From Wandonia sp964447015 (GTDB taxonomy: Bacteria; Bacteroidota; Bacteroidia; Flavobacteriales_D; Crocinitomicaceae), in contig CAYUQU010000003.1 in assembly GCA_964447015.1 (NCBI GenBank), positions 48,922 to 112,921 on the forward strand: a stretch of 64,000 nt of DNA. The letters are read 5' to 3'. The notes under the pieces were generated by a model, which worked only from the letters and a program-made list of their open reading frames with translations, ran no database searches and was not told the DNA's origin. The translations under genes were made by a program, and so were the position numbers. This document shows, in pieces, positions 33,104-42,946 of the stretch. Every line of letters starts with the position of its first letter. Positions within the stretch are counted from its first letter, which is position 1.

Positions 33104-33685
33104 TTAGAATAATTCTTTAATGTTACTAGTAAATAGCTTTACCGCGATAGCGAGAAGGATAATCCCGAAAACCTTTTTTATAATGGCCAATCCTCCGGGG
33201 CCTAAAAGTCTTTCAAACTGACGTGTCAGTTTTAGCACGATAAATACGATTAGGATATTTACGATAATGGCAATTACAATATTTGTGGCTTGATACTCTG
33301 CTCTAAGTGCGACAAGTGACGTCATTGATCCTGCACCAGCAATAATAGGAAACGCCAATGGTACAATTGAAGCTGTTTTTGGTGTGCCTTCCTCTTTAAA
33401 CAAAGTAATTCCTAAAATCATTTCCAAACTCATTGCAAACAGAATCAACGAACCTGCAACGGCAAATGATTTTATATCTACGCCCAATAAATTGAGAATA
33501 GTCTCACCTAAAAACAAAAAAGAAATCATAATCCCCAAAGCAACCAAAGAAGTTCGAAGGGCAAAAATTTCGCCCGCTCCCGCCTTAATTTTAATGATTA
33601 GTGGGATAGAGCCAATGATGTCAATTACTGCAAAAAGAACCATCGTGGCTTTAGCTGTTTCAATGAATGAAAAGTCGTTTAGCAT
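33104..33685 (-). CDS. MarC/UPF0056 family membrane protein
   Basis: 193 residues with six hydrophobic segments. The typical MarC start FIETAKATMVLFAVIDIIGSI is followed by PLIIK and LGETILNLLGVDIKSFAVAG, and later PLAFPIIAGAGSM. The family is found in inner membranes; its function is not established despite the old antibiotic-resistance name. Overlaps the end of purN by 7 nt, so the two are translationally coupled. Confidence 0.9.
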   Translation of the reverse strand: MLNDFSFIETAKATMVLFAVIDIIGSIPLIIKIKAGAGEIFALRTSLVALGIMISFLFLGETILNLLGVDIKSFAVAGSLILFAMSLEMILGITLFKEEGTPKTASIVPLAFPIIAGAGSMTSLVALRAEYQATNIVIAIIVNILIVFIVLKLTRQFERLLGPGGLAIIKKVFGIILLAIAVKLFTSNIKELF

Positions 33686-34248
33686 AAGATCTGTTTTTCT
33701 ATTGTGGGAGCGAAATGAAGATGCTCTAATGATTGTACTTTTTTCGCAATGTTTTCTACATTATCATCCTTGTCAATTGTGCATGAAAACTGTGCAATTT
33801 GATCCCCATGGTCAAATTCATTATCAACAAGATGTATAGTAATACCAGTTTCTGCTTCCCCAGATTGATAAACAGCTTCATGAACATACTTCCCGTACAT
33901 CCCTTTTCCGCCAAATTTGGGTAAAAGAGCAGGGTGGATGTTTATAATTTTACCTGGAAATTGTTCAATAAGGAGATCTGGTATTTTCCGAAGAAAACCT
34001 GAAAGAATAATATAGTCGATTTTTTTTGCGTTTAAAAATTTCACGATGTCATCACCCGAGATGAATTGATCATTTGTGAAAACACTACTTTCTATATGGT
34101 AGTCTCTCGCATAATTAAGTACCCCTGCTGAGGGGTTATTTGAAACTATTACAGCAACTTCAATTTTAGAATGAGTTGAGAAATACTTCATCAAAACATT
34201 AGCGTTGGAGCCATTTCCAGAGGCAAATATGGCCAATCTCTTTTTCAT
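33679..34248 (-). CDS. purN: Phosphoribosylglycinamide formyltransferase
   Basis: 189 residues from the ATG at 34248 (an upstream in-frame start at 34278 adds a non-homologous extension). Formyltransferase fold: MKKRLAIFASGNGSNANVL, then the catalytic Asn and His in INIHPALLPKFGGKGMYG and the Asp in EFDHGD. Transfers formyl from 10-formyl-THF to GAR in purine synthesis. Followed by and overlapping the marC-like gene. Confidence 0.95.
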   Translation of the reverse strand: MKKRLAIFASGNGSNANVLMKYFSTHSKIEVAVIVSNNPSAGVLNYARDYHIESSVFTNDQFISGDDIVKFLNAKKIDYIILSGFLRKIPDLLIEQFPGKIINIHPALLPKFGGKGMYGKYVHEAVYQSGEAETGITIHLVDNEFDHGDQIAQFSCTIDKDDNVENIAKKVQSLEHLHFAPTIEKQILC

Positions 34249-34503
34249 TGGGCACAAAGTTAATAGAAACCAATACAACCTAGATAACCCGACAATAAAA
34301 AAGATGTAAAAAGTGAGATTAATTGTATGCTTGCATTGGAGAATCGAAGGGCTTTTTCAGAGGTTTTAATCGGTTTTGAGACAAATTGAAAATTAAATTG
34401 TGAACTGTTAACAAATTATGATTGCATTATTAACCCGAAAAATTTTGATTTTTGGTTCAGATATTATTTCTTTGCGCCTGAATTAATCCTTAAAAAGAAA
34501 GAA

Positions 34504-34740
34504 ATGTCTGATATCAAATCAAGAGTAATATCTATTATCGTAGATAAGCTAGGTGTTGAAGAGTCTGAAGTAAATAACGAAGCAAGCTTCACAAACGACC
34601 TAGGAGCGGATTCTTTGGATACTGTAGAGTTGATCATGGAGTTTGAGAAAGAATTCAATATTGCAATTCCAGACGATCAAGCTGAGAAGATCCAAACAGT
34701 TGGAGACGCTATCTCTTATATCGAAGAGCACGCGAAATAG
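34504..34740 (+). CDS. acpP: Acyl carrier protein
   Basis: 78 residues, acidic. The phosphopantetheine Ser is S37 in LGADSLDTVELIM. Carries fatty-acyl intermediates. Followed by fabF 39 nt later, the usual acpP-fabF-rnc order. The gap 34279-34503 upstream is about 225 bp of AT-rich DNA without a gene, presumably holding its strong promoter; no clean TAnnTTTG/TTG pair could be picked. Confidence 0.98.
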   Translation: MSDIKSRVISIIVDKLGVEESEVNNEASFTNDLGADSLDTVELIMEFEKEFNIAIPDDQAEKIQTVGDAISYIEEHAK

Positions 34741-34779
34741 TCAGTTTTTACTGAATCAGGACTAATTTAAATTTTGAAT

Positions 34780-36033
34780 ATGGAATTGAAGCGAGTTGTT
34801 GTAACTGGTTTGGGTGCTCTTACACCGATAGGTAATTCTATTGAGGAGTATTGGAGCAACTTAATTAAAGGTGTCAGCGGTGCTGCACCGATTCAACAAT
34901 TTGATGCCTCAAAGTTCAAAACACAGTTTGCCTGTGAAGTAAAGAACTTCAATGTAGAAGATTTTATTGACCGCAAAGAAGCACGAAAATTAGATCAATT
35001 TGCACAATATGCCATGGTTTCTGTTGAAGAGGCCATGGCTGATGCAAACTTTGATATGGAAAAAATCGATGTGGATCGTGCTGGAGTGATTTGGGGATCT
35101 GGTATCGGAGGTCTTAAAACATTTCAAGACGAGTGCGAGAATTATTTTAGTGGTGATGGTACGCCGCGTTTCAACCCTTTCTTTATTCCAAAAATGATTG
35201 CTGATATTGCCGCAGGCCATATTTCAATTAAATACGGATTTAGAGGGCCAAACTATTGTACCGTATCCGCTTGTGCGTCTTCTACAAATGCAATGATTGA
35301 TGCATATAACCTAATCCGTTTAGGTAAAGCAAAAATCATGATTACCGGCGGTTCTGAAGCTGGTGTAAATGATGTGGGAATCGGAGGTTTTAATGCGCTT
35401 AAGGCACTTTCTACTCGAAACGATGACCCAAAAACTGCGTCTCGACCTTTTGATGCGGAGAGAGACGGTTTTGTTCTCGGCGAAGGAGCAGGAGCAATTA
35501 TTTTGGAAGAATACGAACATGCGATTGCTCGTGGAGCAAAAATATACGCTGAAGTAGCTGGAGGCGGAATGTCTGCTGATGCTTACCACATGACAGCACC
35601 ACATCCTGAGGGATTAGGCGCTATTAATGTAATGAAGGCTACTTTAGAAGATGCAGGGATGAACCCAGAAGACGTTGATTACATCAATGTGCACGGGACT
35701 TCAACTCCTTTAGGAGATGTTGCTGAGACAAAGGCGATTAAAGCTGTCTTTGGTGAACACTCATACAAACTTAACATTTCATCAACTAAATCGATGACAG
35801 GACACCTTCTTGGTGCTGCAGGAGCAATAGAAGCTATTGCATGCATTCTGTCAGTGAAAAACGATATTGTACCACCCACAATTAATCATTTCACAGATGA
35901 TCCAGAAATTGACAATAAATTAAATTTTACGTTTAATAAAGCACAAGAGCGTACAGTTAATGCTGCATTGTCAAACACTTTTGGATTTGGTGGTCACAAT
36001 ACATCTGTTATTGTTAAGAAATTTAAGGCTTAG
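34780..36033 (+). CDS. fabF: Beta-ketoacyl-ACP synthase II
   Basis: 417 residues from the ATG at 34780 (a TTG at 34774 adds two residues). Thiolase-fold Cys-His-His triad: CASSTNA (Cys in VSACASS), VHGTSTPLGD and KSMTGHLLGAAG; the gatekeeper loop FGFGGHN is at the end. Elongates fatty acyl-ACP with malonyl-ACP. Same operon as acpP and rnc. Confidence 0.98.
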   Translation: MELKRVVVTGLGALTPIGNSIEEYWSNLIKGVSGAAPIQQFDASKFKTQFACEVKNFNVEDFIDRKEARKLDQFAQYAMVSVEEAMADANFDMEKIDVDRAGVIWGSGIGGLKTFQDECENYFSGDGTPRFNPFFIPKMIADIAAGHISIKYGFRGPNYCTVSACASSTNAMIDAYNLIRLGKAKIMITGGSEAGVNDVGIGGFNALKALSTRNDDPKTASRPFDAERDGFVLGEGAGAIILEEYEHAIARGAKIYAEVAGGGMSADAYHMTAPHPEGLGAINVMKATLEDAGMNPEDVDYINVHGTSTPLGDVAETKAIKAVFGEHSYKLNISSTKSMTGHLLGAAGAIEAIACILSVKNDIVPPTINHFTDDPEIDNKLNFTFNKAQERTVNAALSNTFGFGGHNTSVIVKKFKA

Positions 36034-36038
36034 AAACC

Positions 36039-36758
36039 TTGTCGTGGTTAAAAATCTTTGAGAAAAAAAAACGTTCTGATGAAGATCTGAAGATAATCAA
36101 GTTTATCTTGATACGGTTCGGGTATAGACCAAAGAATATAGAACTTTTTAAAGAAGCACTAACCCACAAATCATTTAGCAATCTTTCAAACGAAATTAGT
36201 AACGAACGCCTAGAATTTCTCGGTGATGCAATCTTAGATGCAGTGATGGCTAATTTTCTCTATCACAAATTTCCAGAGGAAGACGAAGGCTACCTAACAA
36301 AAGTAAAGTCGAAACTTGTAAGTCGAAAAACATTGGCAGACTTAGGTGAGGCGATGGAAATTGAGACCGTATTGAGATACAACAAGGGACGGACAATTAA
36401 TCTCGCTACTCTTCAAGGTAACGCACTTGAAGCTTTAATAGGTGCAGTTTACCTCGACGCAGGTTTTGAAAAGGCTAAAAATATCATTGAACATTATATT
36501 TTTAGAAATTACATTGATTTAGCCAAAACTCTTGAAGAGGAAATTGACTTTAAGAGTCGTTTGTTTATCTGGGCACAGAAGAATAAACTCGAACTAGAGT
36601 TTCAGGTAATTTCCGAGACAAATGAAGGAAGTTACTGGATTTACACCTCTGAAGTTGTAATCAACCAACTCTCCTACGGACGAGGTTCAGGCACATCAAA
36701 AAAAGCTGCTGAACAAAATGCCGCAAAGGAAACCCTCATTTTGATGGGCGAAATGTAG
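36039..36758 (+). CDS. rnc: Ribonuclease III
   Basis: 239 residues. RNase III signature NERLEFLGDAILDAV with the catalytic acidic residues, followed by a C-terminal dsRNA-binding domain (GRGSGTSKKAAEQNAAKE). There is no ATG before the conserved fold; the TTG at 36039, 5 nt after the fabF stop, is the best start and gives the N-terminal length expected for Bacteroidetes. Processes rRNA and other double-stranded RNA. Translation is probably coupled to fabF. Confidence 0.94.
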   Translation: MSWLKIFEKKKRSDEDLKIIKFILIRFGYRPKNIELFKEALTHKSFSNLSNEISNERLEFLGDAILDAVMANFLYHKFPEEDEGYLTKVKSKLVSRKTLADLGEAMEIETVLRYNKGRTINLATLQGNALEALIGAVYLDAGFEKAKNIIEHYIFRNYIDLAKTLEEEIDFKSRLFIWAQKNKLELEFQVISETNEGSYWIYTSEVVINQLSYGRGSGTSKKAAEQNAAKETLILMGEM

Positions 36759-36794
36759 CCCCCATTCCAAAGAAAATAGGTAAATTCGTTCGAA

Positions 36795-37220
36795 ATGGCG
36801 AAGTACACTCTTGAAGTCGAAAACGAATATGATTATGATGTCATAGGATTATGCTCACATCATCAGGATTATCGTGTCATTTGGGAGTTAAATCACCATT
36901 TAGGTCTTGGGTTTGAGAAGTGTGAAGAATTTTATAAAAACTACACAAAAAAAGGTGTATTAGTTTCTGAGCATAGTAAGTATAAATACCAAGATCATGA
37001 AACAGGGATAGATTATCTTTTTGTTAAAAATAAGGCTCAGGGAAAATTTCTCTTGGCAGAATTAGCACAAATTGATTTCTTTATCTTTATAAAAGATAAC
37101 TTTGCAATGGATATCGATGAAATTCTCGAGAAATATAGACAAATACCATCTGTTGTTACAGCGTTTGCCTATGATCCTGAAGAAATTAAATCGTGCGAGC
37201 AACTCTTAATATTCGAATAA
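36795..37220 (+). CDS. IPExxxVDY family protein
   Basis: 141 residues. Matches the Bacteroidetes IPExxxVDY family by start (MAKYTLEVENEYDYDVIGLC), size, position between rnc and pyk, and a late motif that here reads LAELAQIDF in place of the family's IPExxxVDY. No function is known for the family; no membrane segment or signal peptide, so cytoplasmic. Lies 35 nt before pyk and is probably co-transcribed with it. Confidence 0.82.
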   Translation: MAKYTLEVENEYDYDVIGLCSHHQDYRVIWELNHHLGLGFEKCEEFYKNYTKKGVLVSEHSKYKYQDHETGIDYLFVKNKAQGKFLLAELAQIDFFIFIKDNFAMDIDEILEKYRQIPSVVTAFAYDPEEIKSCEQLLIFE

Positions 37221-37255
37221 AGTTGTAGCAGTAGATCCATCAAACGATTAAAAAA

Positions 37256-38674
37256 ATGAAAAAAACAAAAATTGTTGCCACCTTAGGGCCTGCATCTTCC
37301 TCAAAAGAAGTGTTGAAACAAATGATATTAGAAGGCGTTAATGTGTGTAGAATTAATTTCTCTCACGGATCTTATGATGATCATGCTGCGGTTATTGATA
37401 CAATTCGCGAGTTAAATGAAGAATTAGGATTAAATGTTGCAATCCTTGCTGACCTTCAAGGACCAAAAATTCGAGTTCATGAAGTTGAAAACAATGGTGT
37501 TGAACTTGTCAATGGCCAAGAACTTATTTTCAGTATTGAAAAATGCCTTGGTACAAGTAAGATGGTGAGTATTTCTTACCCTAATTTACCACGAGATGCT
37601 CAGCCTGGTGAAATTATGTTGCTTGATGACGGTAAACTTGTAGTTGAGGTTATTAAGTCTGATGGAAAGAAAAATGTAACTACAAGAGTAATTCACGGAG
37701 GTGTTTTGTCTTCAAAGAAAGGAGTGAACTTACCAAATACTAAAATATCCCTTCCCTCTCTAACAGAAAAAGACCGTGAGGATCTCGAATTTGCGTTAAG
37801 TAAGAATGTAGATTGGATAGGACTTTCTTTTGTTCGTTCAGCAAGAGATATTATTGAATTAAAACATTTAATTTCTTCAGCTAAAAGTAATGCGCGTGTA
37901 ATTGCTAAAATAGAGAAGCCTGAAGCCTTATCAGACATTGATGATATAATTCGCAATAGTGATGGATTAATGGTGGCTCGTGGAGATTTAGGAGTAGAGA
38001 TTCCGATGCAACAAGTGCCGCTTATTCAAAAGATGCTTATTAGAAAATGTTTGCAACATGCAAAGCCAATTATTGTGGCAACACAAATGATGGAGAGTAT
38101 GATTACAAACATTTCTCCCACTCGAGCTGAAGTTAACGATGTGGCTAATGCCGTTTTGGATGGTGCTGATGCCGTTATGCTTTCTGGCGAAACATCGGTA
38201 GGTAAATTTCCTGTAAAGGTTATTGAAACAATGGCACAAATTGTAACTGAAATGGAAACTTTTGAAGGAATCTACAATAAAGAAGAGGTTCCAGAAAAAA
38301 ACCAAGATCGTTTTATCTCTGATTCTATTTGTTTTAACGCCTGCCGACTTTCTCAACGTGTAGAATCGAAAGGCATCATCACAATGACTTTCTCGGGTTA
38401 TACTGCGTACAAGACGTCATCACAGCGACCAAAAGCACCAATTTTCGTGTTTACAGGAAACAGACAAATATTAACTCAGCTTAATCTTGTTTGGGGAGTG
38501 AGAGGTTTTTATTATGACAAAATGGTTAGTACAGACCACACGATAGCTGATATCAAGTATATTCTTAAGAAAGAAGGATTATTGAAGAAAGGAGATTTGG
38601 TAGTCAACATCGCTTCTATTCCTATTGAAGAAAAAGGTAATACAAACATGCTTAAGTTGAGTTATGTAGAGTAA
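37256..38674 (+). CDS. pyk: Pyruvate kinase
   Basis: 472 residues. TIM barrel with KTKIVATLGPASS at the start, RINFSHGS, the catalytic-lysine signature RVIAKIEKPEAL, the metal-binding MVARGDLGVEIP and ATQMMESM, then a C-terminal alpha/beta domain. Last step of glycolysis, PEP to pyruvate with ATP. Ends with a strong terminator. Confidence 0.97.
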   Translation: MKKTKIVATLGPASSSKEVLKQMILEGVNVCRINFSHGSYDDHAAVIDTIRELNEELGLNVAILADLQGPKIRVHEVENNGVELVNGQELIFSIEKCLGTSKMVSISYPNLPRDAQPGEIMLLDDGKLVVEVIKSDGKKNVTTRVIHGGVLSSKKGVNLPNTKISLPSLTEKDREDLEFALSKNVDWIGLSFVRSARDIIELKHLISSAKSNARVIAKIEKPEALSDIDDIIRNSDGLMVARGDLGVEIPMQQVPLIQKMLIRKCLQHAKPIIVATQMMESMITNISPTRAEVNDVANAVLDGADAVMLSGETSVGKFPVKVIETMAQIVTEMETFEGIYNKEEVPEKNQDRFISDSICFNACRLSQRVESKGIITMTFSGYTAYKTSSQRPKAPIFVFTGNRQILTQLNLVWGVRGFYYDKMVSTDHTIADIKYILKKEGLLKKGDLVVNIASIPIEEKGNTNMLKLSYVE

Positions 38675-38700
38675 CAAGAAACCAATCGTATTAAAAAAGA

Positions 38701-38733
38701 AACGGGGACATAAATTTTATGTCCCCGTTTCTC
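38701..38733. terminator. Bidirectional terminator between pyk and the barrel protein gene
   Basis: Long inverted repeat from AACGGGGACATAA to TTATGTCCCCGTT (38701-38729), flanked by an A run before and TCTCTTT after. Located between genes ending at 38674 (plus) and 38753 (minus). Confidence 0.88.
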
Positions 38734-38752
38734 TTTAACTAAAATAGTTAAA

Positions 38753-39247
38753 CTATTTGATCGTGTATCGCGCCGTTATACCAACTCGGACATATTCAGG
38801 ATAATGATCCCAAGGGATAAACTGAACGCGTGGACCCGCATCGAAAGCTAAGTTTAAAGGGATATCTGGGAATGTGTATTCCAATCCACCATAAATACTT
38901 GTTCCTGTGTAAAAACCTCCATGCTCTGCATATCCATGTACTGGGTGGTCATATCTTCTGTAATATGTCCCTGCATCAACTGCACCACCAAGATACCAAC
39001 GCATTCCAGGTACTTTTTTAATGTCAAAATGATACATGATACCAAAATCTGCACCCGCAGAACGATAACCTGCACCAACGTTAAATTCAAGTGCCCAATG
39101 TGGTCCCATATTATGCTTTAAGCTGAAATTTACTTGATTTGGGTATCCTAAACGCACACCTAAAGCGGTTTTGTATGGCTGAGCCCATGAAGTGAACGCA
39201 AATGCACCGACTGAAAAAATTGCTAATAACAAACTTTTGACCTTCAT
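38753..39247 (-). CDS. Outer-membrane beta-barrel-like protein
   Basis: 164 residues from the ATG at 39247 (frame open to 39271), the start that gives a signal peptide (MKVKSLLLAIFSVGAFAFTS, cut near SWAQ). The mature part shows the alternating aromatic/Gly pattern of a small eight-stranded barrel (ALGVRLGYPNQVNFSLKH, HWALEFNVGAGYRS) and ends RVGITARYTIK. Predicted in the outer membrane; function unknown. Confidence 0.7.
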   Translation of the reverse strand: MKVKSLLLAIFSVGAFAFTSWAQPYKTALGVRLGYPNQVNFSLKHNMGPHWALEFNVGAGYRSAGADFGIMYHFDIKKVPGMRWYLGGAVDAGTYYRRYDHPVHGYAEHGGFYTGTSIYGGLEYTFPDIPLNLAFDAGPRVQFIPWDHYPEYVRVGITARYTIK

Positions 39248-39316
39248 ACTTTTTAATTTAGAATTTAACATAAATAGTAGTTAAGCATGGAAGATTCTAA
39301 ACCAAATATACATAAA

Positions 39317-41905
39317 TTATAGTCGTGATGCAATCACTACGACTTTCCTCTGGTTGATTCGTTTTGATGTGTCTGTGGGGGAATAAATATCAAAAATTAC
39401 GATGTATCTTCCAATGGAGCATTTAGCCCCGTCATCCCTTATTCCATCCCACTTTAGCTCTCCTCTTTGGTCAAAATAGTGGTTGTTTGCAAACTCGCGA
39501 ACCTGCCTTCCATGCTCATCAAAGATAAAAATTGACCCTACCATCCCAGGTTCGGGCAAATCGTAGATAAACATTGCAAAATCCTGATAACCATCATTAT
39601 TCGGAGAAAAAACTTGAGGTTCAATATTTATGGTGCCATCTGCGTCAGCTTCAAAATTTTGTGAATTTTTAACACCTGGAGTGCCAAAACCAACGGTTTC
39701 AGAGGCTGTTTGCCAATTTGAAGCATCATTCGATGGGCCTGCTGCTCTAATTCTCTCCAAAGATTTCCCCTTTTTATCATCGATTAGCCTAAAATGCCAT
39801 TTTTCATCGTAGTCTACTCGGTCAATTACGAAATTGTTCTCATTTACTACAATTACACTGCCGTTAGAATTTGGATATGAAGGTAAATCACAAAAGACAA
39901 AAATTCCCCAGCCATGGTTGATGTAATTTTGCTTGGTGTGCACAGAGTCTTTTGTGAGAACGATATACTTATCAGGATAGAGAAGGTAATTATTAGACGT
40001 GATTAATTTCAAATTAGCAATGGTATCTGTGAAGTTGGCCATTTTCCAATTTTTTAGATTAAATACTTTAGTGGAATTGTTGTATAATTCCACATAATCA
40101 GATCCTCCAGTGAGTGGATTGAATAATATTTCATTGATTATTAATTCTCCACTTTCAGGTTGAGAAGGTAGTACAAAGGTTCCTTGTAAATTAGCACTGT
40201 TTCCTGAACAATCTTCAACGTCATTCATGGACATTGTGTAGGTGAGACTCGGTTCGATGTCTTGACCTACCAAAATATCCATTGTATAACTATACCTATT
40301 CTGTACAACTAAATCGACGATGGTTAATGATGGGTCTACCAATACGTTTATATTGACTAAATCAACGGAATCCATCAACTCTGTAAATGTCACTTGAATT
40401 GTGTTTTGAGATAGTGTAAAGATACTTTCAATTGCAGGAGGAGTAGTGTCGGGAGTATTATCGAAGACGGAATTTTGAATTCCTGGTGTTCCTCCTGTGG
40501 CACTGTTAGTCGCTCTCCAATTTGATTGCCCCGAACATGGTGCTTCAGGATTTATAAGTTCTAAGGAATATCCGCCCTGACTTTTTGCATTGTCTTGATA
40601 AGTCGCCTGAGTGTATGACATTTCATCAATATTTAGAGTCTGAGTAGCATCTTGTAAAATGACCATATCTCCATCATTTTTTAATGTGGGGAATGATGTG
40701 GCGTTAATGACAGGGAGTCCAGGAAATGAATCAATTGAATTTGTTGGCGTAATTATCATATATTGATTCGGAAGTAACAAGGCATTTTGAATAGTCCCAC
40801 AACTGTTATCATTGCAAATTCTCCAACCAGCTAACTCAAATGTTTTTGAAGTGGTGTTAAATAATTCTACATATTCAGTCAATGGCTGACCTACAGATGG
40901 ATTTTGGTTAGCCATAACTTCATTAATTCTTACATCACCTAGTTCAGGGATATTGGCGATGTAAAAGAAAAACTCTTCTGTTATAGTCGAAGCAATGTTA
41001 TTTGATAAATCTTCAATGTTACTTATGGTAATTTCATGGGTTGCACCATCTACAAAAGGGTTGGTAAAAGTGAGGTGAATGAGAGCTGGATTTATAGCAT
41101 CACGCTCGGCAAGAGACGGTGAGCCCACTCCATTGTCTACGACATAATTTGAGACCAATTCACCTGAAGTTTGGTCTATTGCTTCATCAAATAATATATC
41201 AAGGGTGTTCTGCGAAGTTACAGCGAGAGAAACAAAGTTTGGCGGAATCATATCGATGTAAGGATCACCAACAACTGAAAAATCATCAAAGAAAAACTTG
41301 TCGGAACGCGTTGCGGTATAATCACAATAGACACCAAAATAAGTTGATTGGATATGAGTGTTATCGAAGACCGTGCCTTCTGAAATATAGACATCTGTTA
41401 ACGATGTGTCGCGCAATAATTCCCAATTCCCCGTTACATCTCGCGTTACGCGAATTCTAGCATTTACAGTTGTCGAGTTAACTGAGCCTGGGATGCCAGT
41501 AATAATGGATGTTCTGGTTGAAGCTGTCTGTCTGAAAAGCGAAATTTCATCATTTGTACCTCCGATGTATACAAAGTATCCATTCAACGGATTCCGAAGG
41601 TCAGCGGAATTTGAAACTAAAAACACACGAGCGTAATTGGTAGATGAAGGGTTAAATTCCATCCGAATATAAAATTCCCACACTGCATTCTCAATCGATT
41701 CTGAAGAGGTAGAAAGATACGCATCACTTGTCTCAGCTGGTGCCATGAGTTGAAGTTCCTGAGAGGCATTTACGATAAATTTCGCGTCATCTCCCGTCCA
41801 TTCGGGATTTGTGGTGAAATCTCCGTCAGTAAAATCATCGGTAAATTGCCCACTTACTGAAGCAGTGGTTGCTAAAAATATAACAAAATGTAAATATTTT
41901 AACAT
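39317..41905 (-). CDS. Secreted lamin-tail-domain protein with gliding-type C-terminal domain
   Basis: 862 residues. Signal peptide 1-19. An N-terminal sandwich domain is followed by Ig-like segments (FVSLAVTSQNTLDILFDEAI; IESIFTLSQNTIQVTFTELM) and two lamin-tail domains starting near residues 322 (VRINEVMANQNP, EYVELFNTTS) and 588 (LIINEILFNPL, DYVELYNNS). The end resembles the FlgD-Ig/gliding motility-associated tail (VFSPNNDGYQD ... LKWDGIRDDG). Lamin-tail domains in bacteria often accompany secreted nucleases, but no nuclease motif is visible here. Probably a T9SS-exported surface or extracellular protein. Confidence 0.8.
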   Translation of the reverse strand: MLKYLHFVIFLATTASVSGQFTDDFTDGDFTTNPEWTGDDAKFIVNASQELQLMAPAETSDAYLSTSSESIENAVWEFYIRMEFNPSSTNYARVFLVSNSADLRNPLNGYFVYIGGTNDEISLFRQTASTRTSIITGIPGSVNSTTVNARIRVTRDVTGNWELLRDTSLTDVYISEGTVFDNTHIQSTYFGVYCDYTATRSDKFFFDDFSVVGDPYIDMIPPNFVSLAVTSQNTLDILFDEAIDQTSGELVSNYVVDNGVGSPSLAERDAINPALIHLTFTNPFVDGATHEITISNIEDLSNNIASTITEEFFFYIANIPELGDVRINEVMANQNPSVGQPLTEYVELFNTTSKTFELAGWRICNDNSCGTIQNALLLPNQYMIITPTNSIDSFPGLPVINATSFPTLKNDGDMVILQDATQTLNIDEMSYTQATYQDNAKSQGGYSLELINPEAPCSGQSNWRATNSATGGTPGIQNSVFDNTPDTTPPAIESIFTLSQNTIQVTFTELMDSVDLVNINVLVDPSLTIVDLVVQNRYSYTMDILVGQDIEPSLTYTMSMNDVEDCSGNSANLQGTFVLPSQPESGELIINEILFNPLTGGSDYVELYNNSTKVFNLKNWKMANFTDTIANLKLITSNNYLLYPDKYIVLTKDSVHTKQNYINHGWGIFVFCDLPSYPNSNGSVIVVNENNFVIDRVDYDEKWHFRLIDDKKGKSLERIRAAGPSNDASNWQTASETVGFGTPGVKNSQNFEADADGTINIEPQVFSPNNDGYQDFAMFIYDLPEPGMVGSIFIFDEHGRQVREFANNHYFDQRGELKWDGIRDDGAKCSIGRYIVIFDIYSPTDTSKRINQRKVVVIASRL

Positions 41906-41932
41906 AGTAATGGTTTAACTACGGAAATATAC

Positions 41933-41940
41933 TACTTTTG
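41933..41940 (+). promoter_or_regulatory. -7 box of asd
   Basis: TACTTTTG, perfect to TAnnTTTG, 27 nt before the ATG at 41968. No TTG at the right distance upstream was found. Confidence 0.5.
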
Positions 41941-41967
41941 CGATGAAAATAAAATTATTTTTTGAAT

Positions 41968-42945
41968 ATGAAGGTTGCAGTTGTTGGTGCTACAGGTATG
42001 GTAGGCGGTGTGATGCTTAAGGTATTACAAGAAAGAAAGTTTCCATTAACAGAATTAATCCCCGTCGCTTCAGAGAAATCGGTAGGGCAAAAAGTGTCGT
42101 TTGACGGTAAAGATTATACTGTAGTTAATCTCCAAACGGCTGTTGATTTAAAGCCTGATTTTGCCATTTTCTCAGCTGGCGGCTCAACTTCATTAGAGTG
42201 GGCTCCAAAGTTTGCTGAGGTCGGCACTGTAGTTATTGACAACAGTTCTGCATGGCGTATGGATCCAGACAAGAAATTAATTGTTCCTGAAGTGAATGGG
42301 CATCTTTTGTCAAGTACAGATAAAATTATCGCCAACCCAAACTGTTCAACTATACAACTGGTTATGGTGCTTTCTCCTTTGCACAAACGCTACGGAATTA
42401 AGCGTGTAGTTGTATCGACTTATCAGTCGATTACAGGTACAGGCGTGAAAGCGGTACAGCAAATGGAAAATGAGCGTGCTGGGATTTCGGGCGAGATGGC
42501 TTATCCTTATCAAATTGACAAAAACTGTATTCCACATTGTGATTTGTTTGAAGAAAACGGATACACAAAGGAAGAAATGAAACTGACGAAAGAAACGAAG
42601 AAAATTCTTGATTCAACAATTAATGTAACTGCTACAGCTGTTCGCGTTCCCGTTGTTGGAGGTCACTCTGAGGCGGTTAATATCGAGTTTAAAGAGGACG
42701 TTGATTTAAACGAAATCCGAAAAATTCTTGCGAATACTTCAGGCGTAACGGTTAAAGACAATGTGGACACATTAACGTACCCAATGCCATTTTACGCTCA
42801 GGATAAAGACGATGTATTTGTAGGTCGCATCCGCTTAGACGAATCTCAACCCCGTACTGTAAACATGTGGATCGTTGCGGATAATTTGCGCAAAGGTGCG
42901 GCTACAAATGCGGTGCAGATTGCGGAGTTGTTGATTAAGAGTTAG
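41968..42945 (+). CDS. asd: Aspartate-semialdehyde dehydrogenase
   Basis: 325 residues from the ATG at 41968 (a TTG at 41962 adds two). NADP-binding GATGMVGGVM at the start, active-site Cys126 in NPNCSTIQ, and the catalytic-His region GGHSEAVNIEF. Makes aspartate semialdehyde for lysine/DAP, threonine and methionine. Converges with the zinc-ribbon gene. Confidence 0.97.
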   Translation: MKVAVVGATGMVGGVMLKVLQERKFPLTELIPVASEKSVGQKVSFDGKDYTVVNLQTAVDLKPDFAIFSAGGSTSLEWAPKFAEVGTVVIDNSSAWRMDPDKKLIVPEVNGHLLSSTDKIIANPNCSTIQLVMVLSPLHKRYGIKRVVVSTYQSITGTGVKAVQQMENERAGISGEMAYPYQIDKNCIPHCDLFEENGYTKEEMKLTKETKKILDSTINVTATAVRVPVVGGHSEAVNIEFKEDVDLNEIRKILANTSGVTVKDNVDTLTYPMPFYAQDKDDVFVGRIRLDESQPRTVNMWIVADNLRKGAATNAVQIAELLIKS

Positions 42946-42946
42946 T

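Noticed and set aside
34279..34503. Small RNA or tRNA gene before acpP
   Set aside because: No tRNA cloverleaf, GC-rich structure or terminator was seen; it is more likely promoter DNA.
39317..41905. Extracellular nuclease suggested by lamin-tail domains
   Set aside because: No nuclease active-site motif is visible between or beside the two domains.
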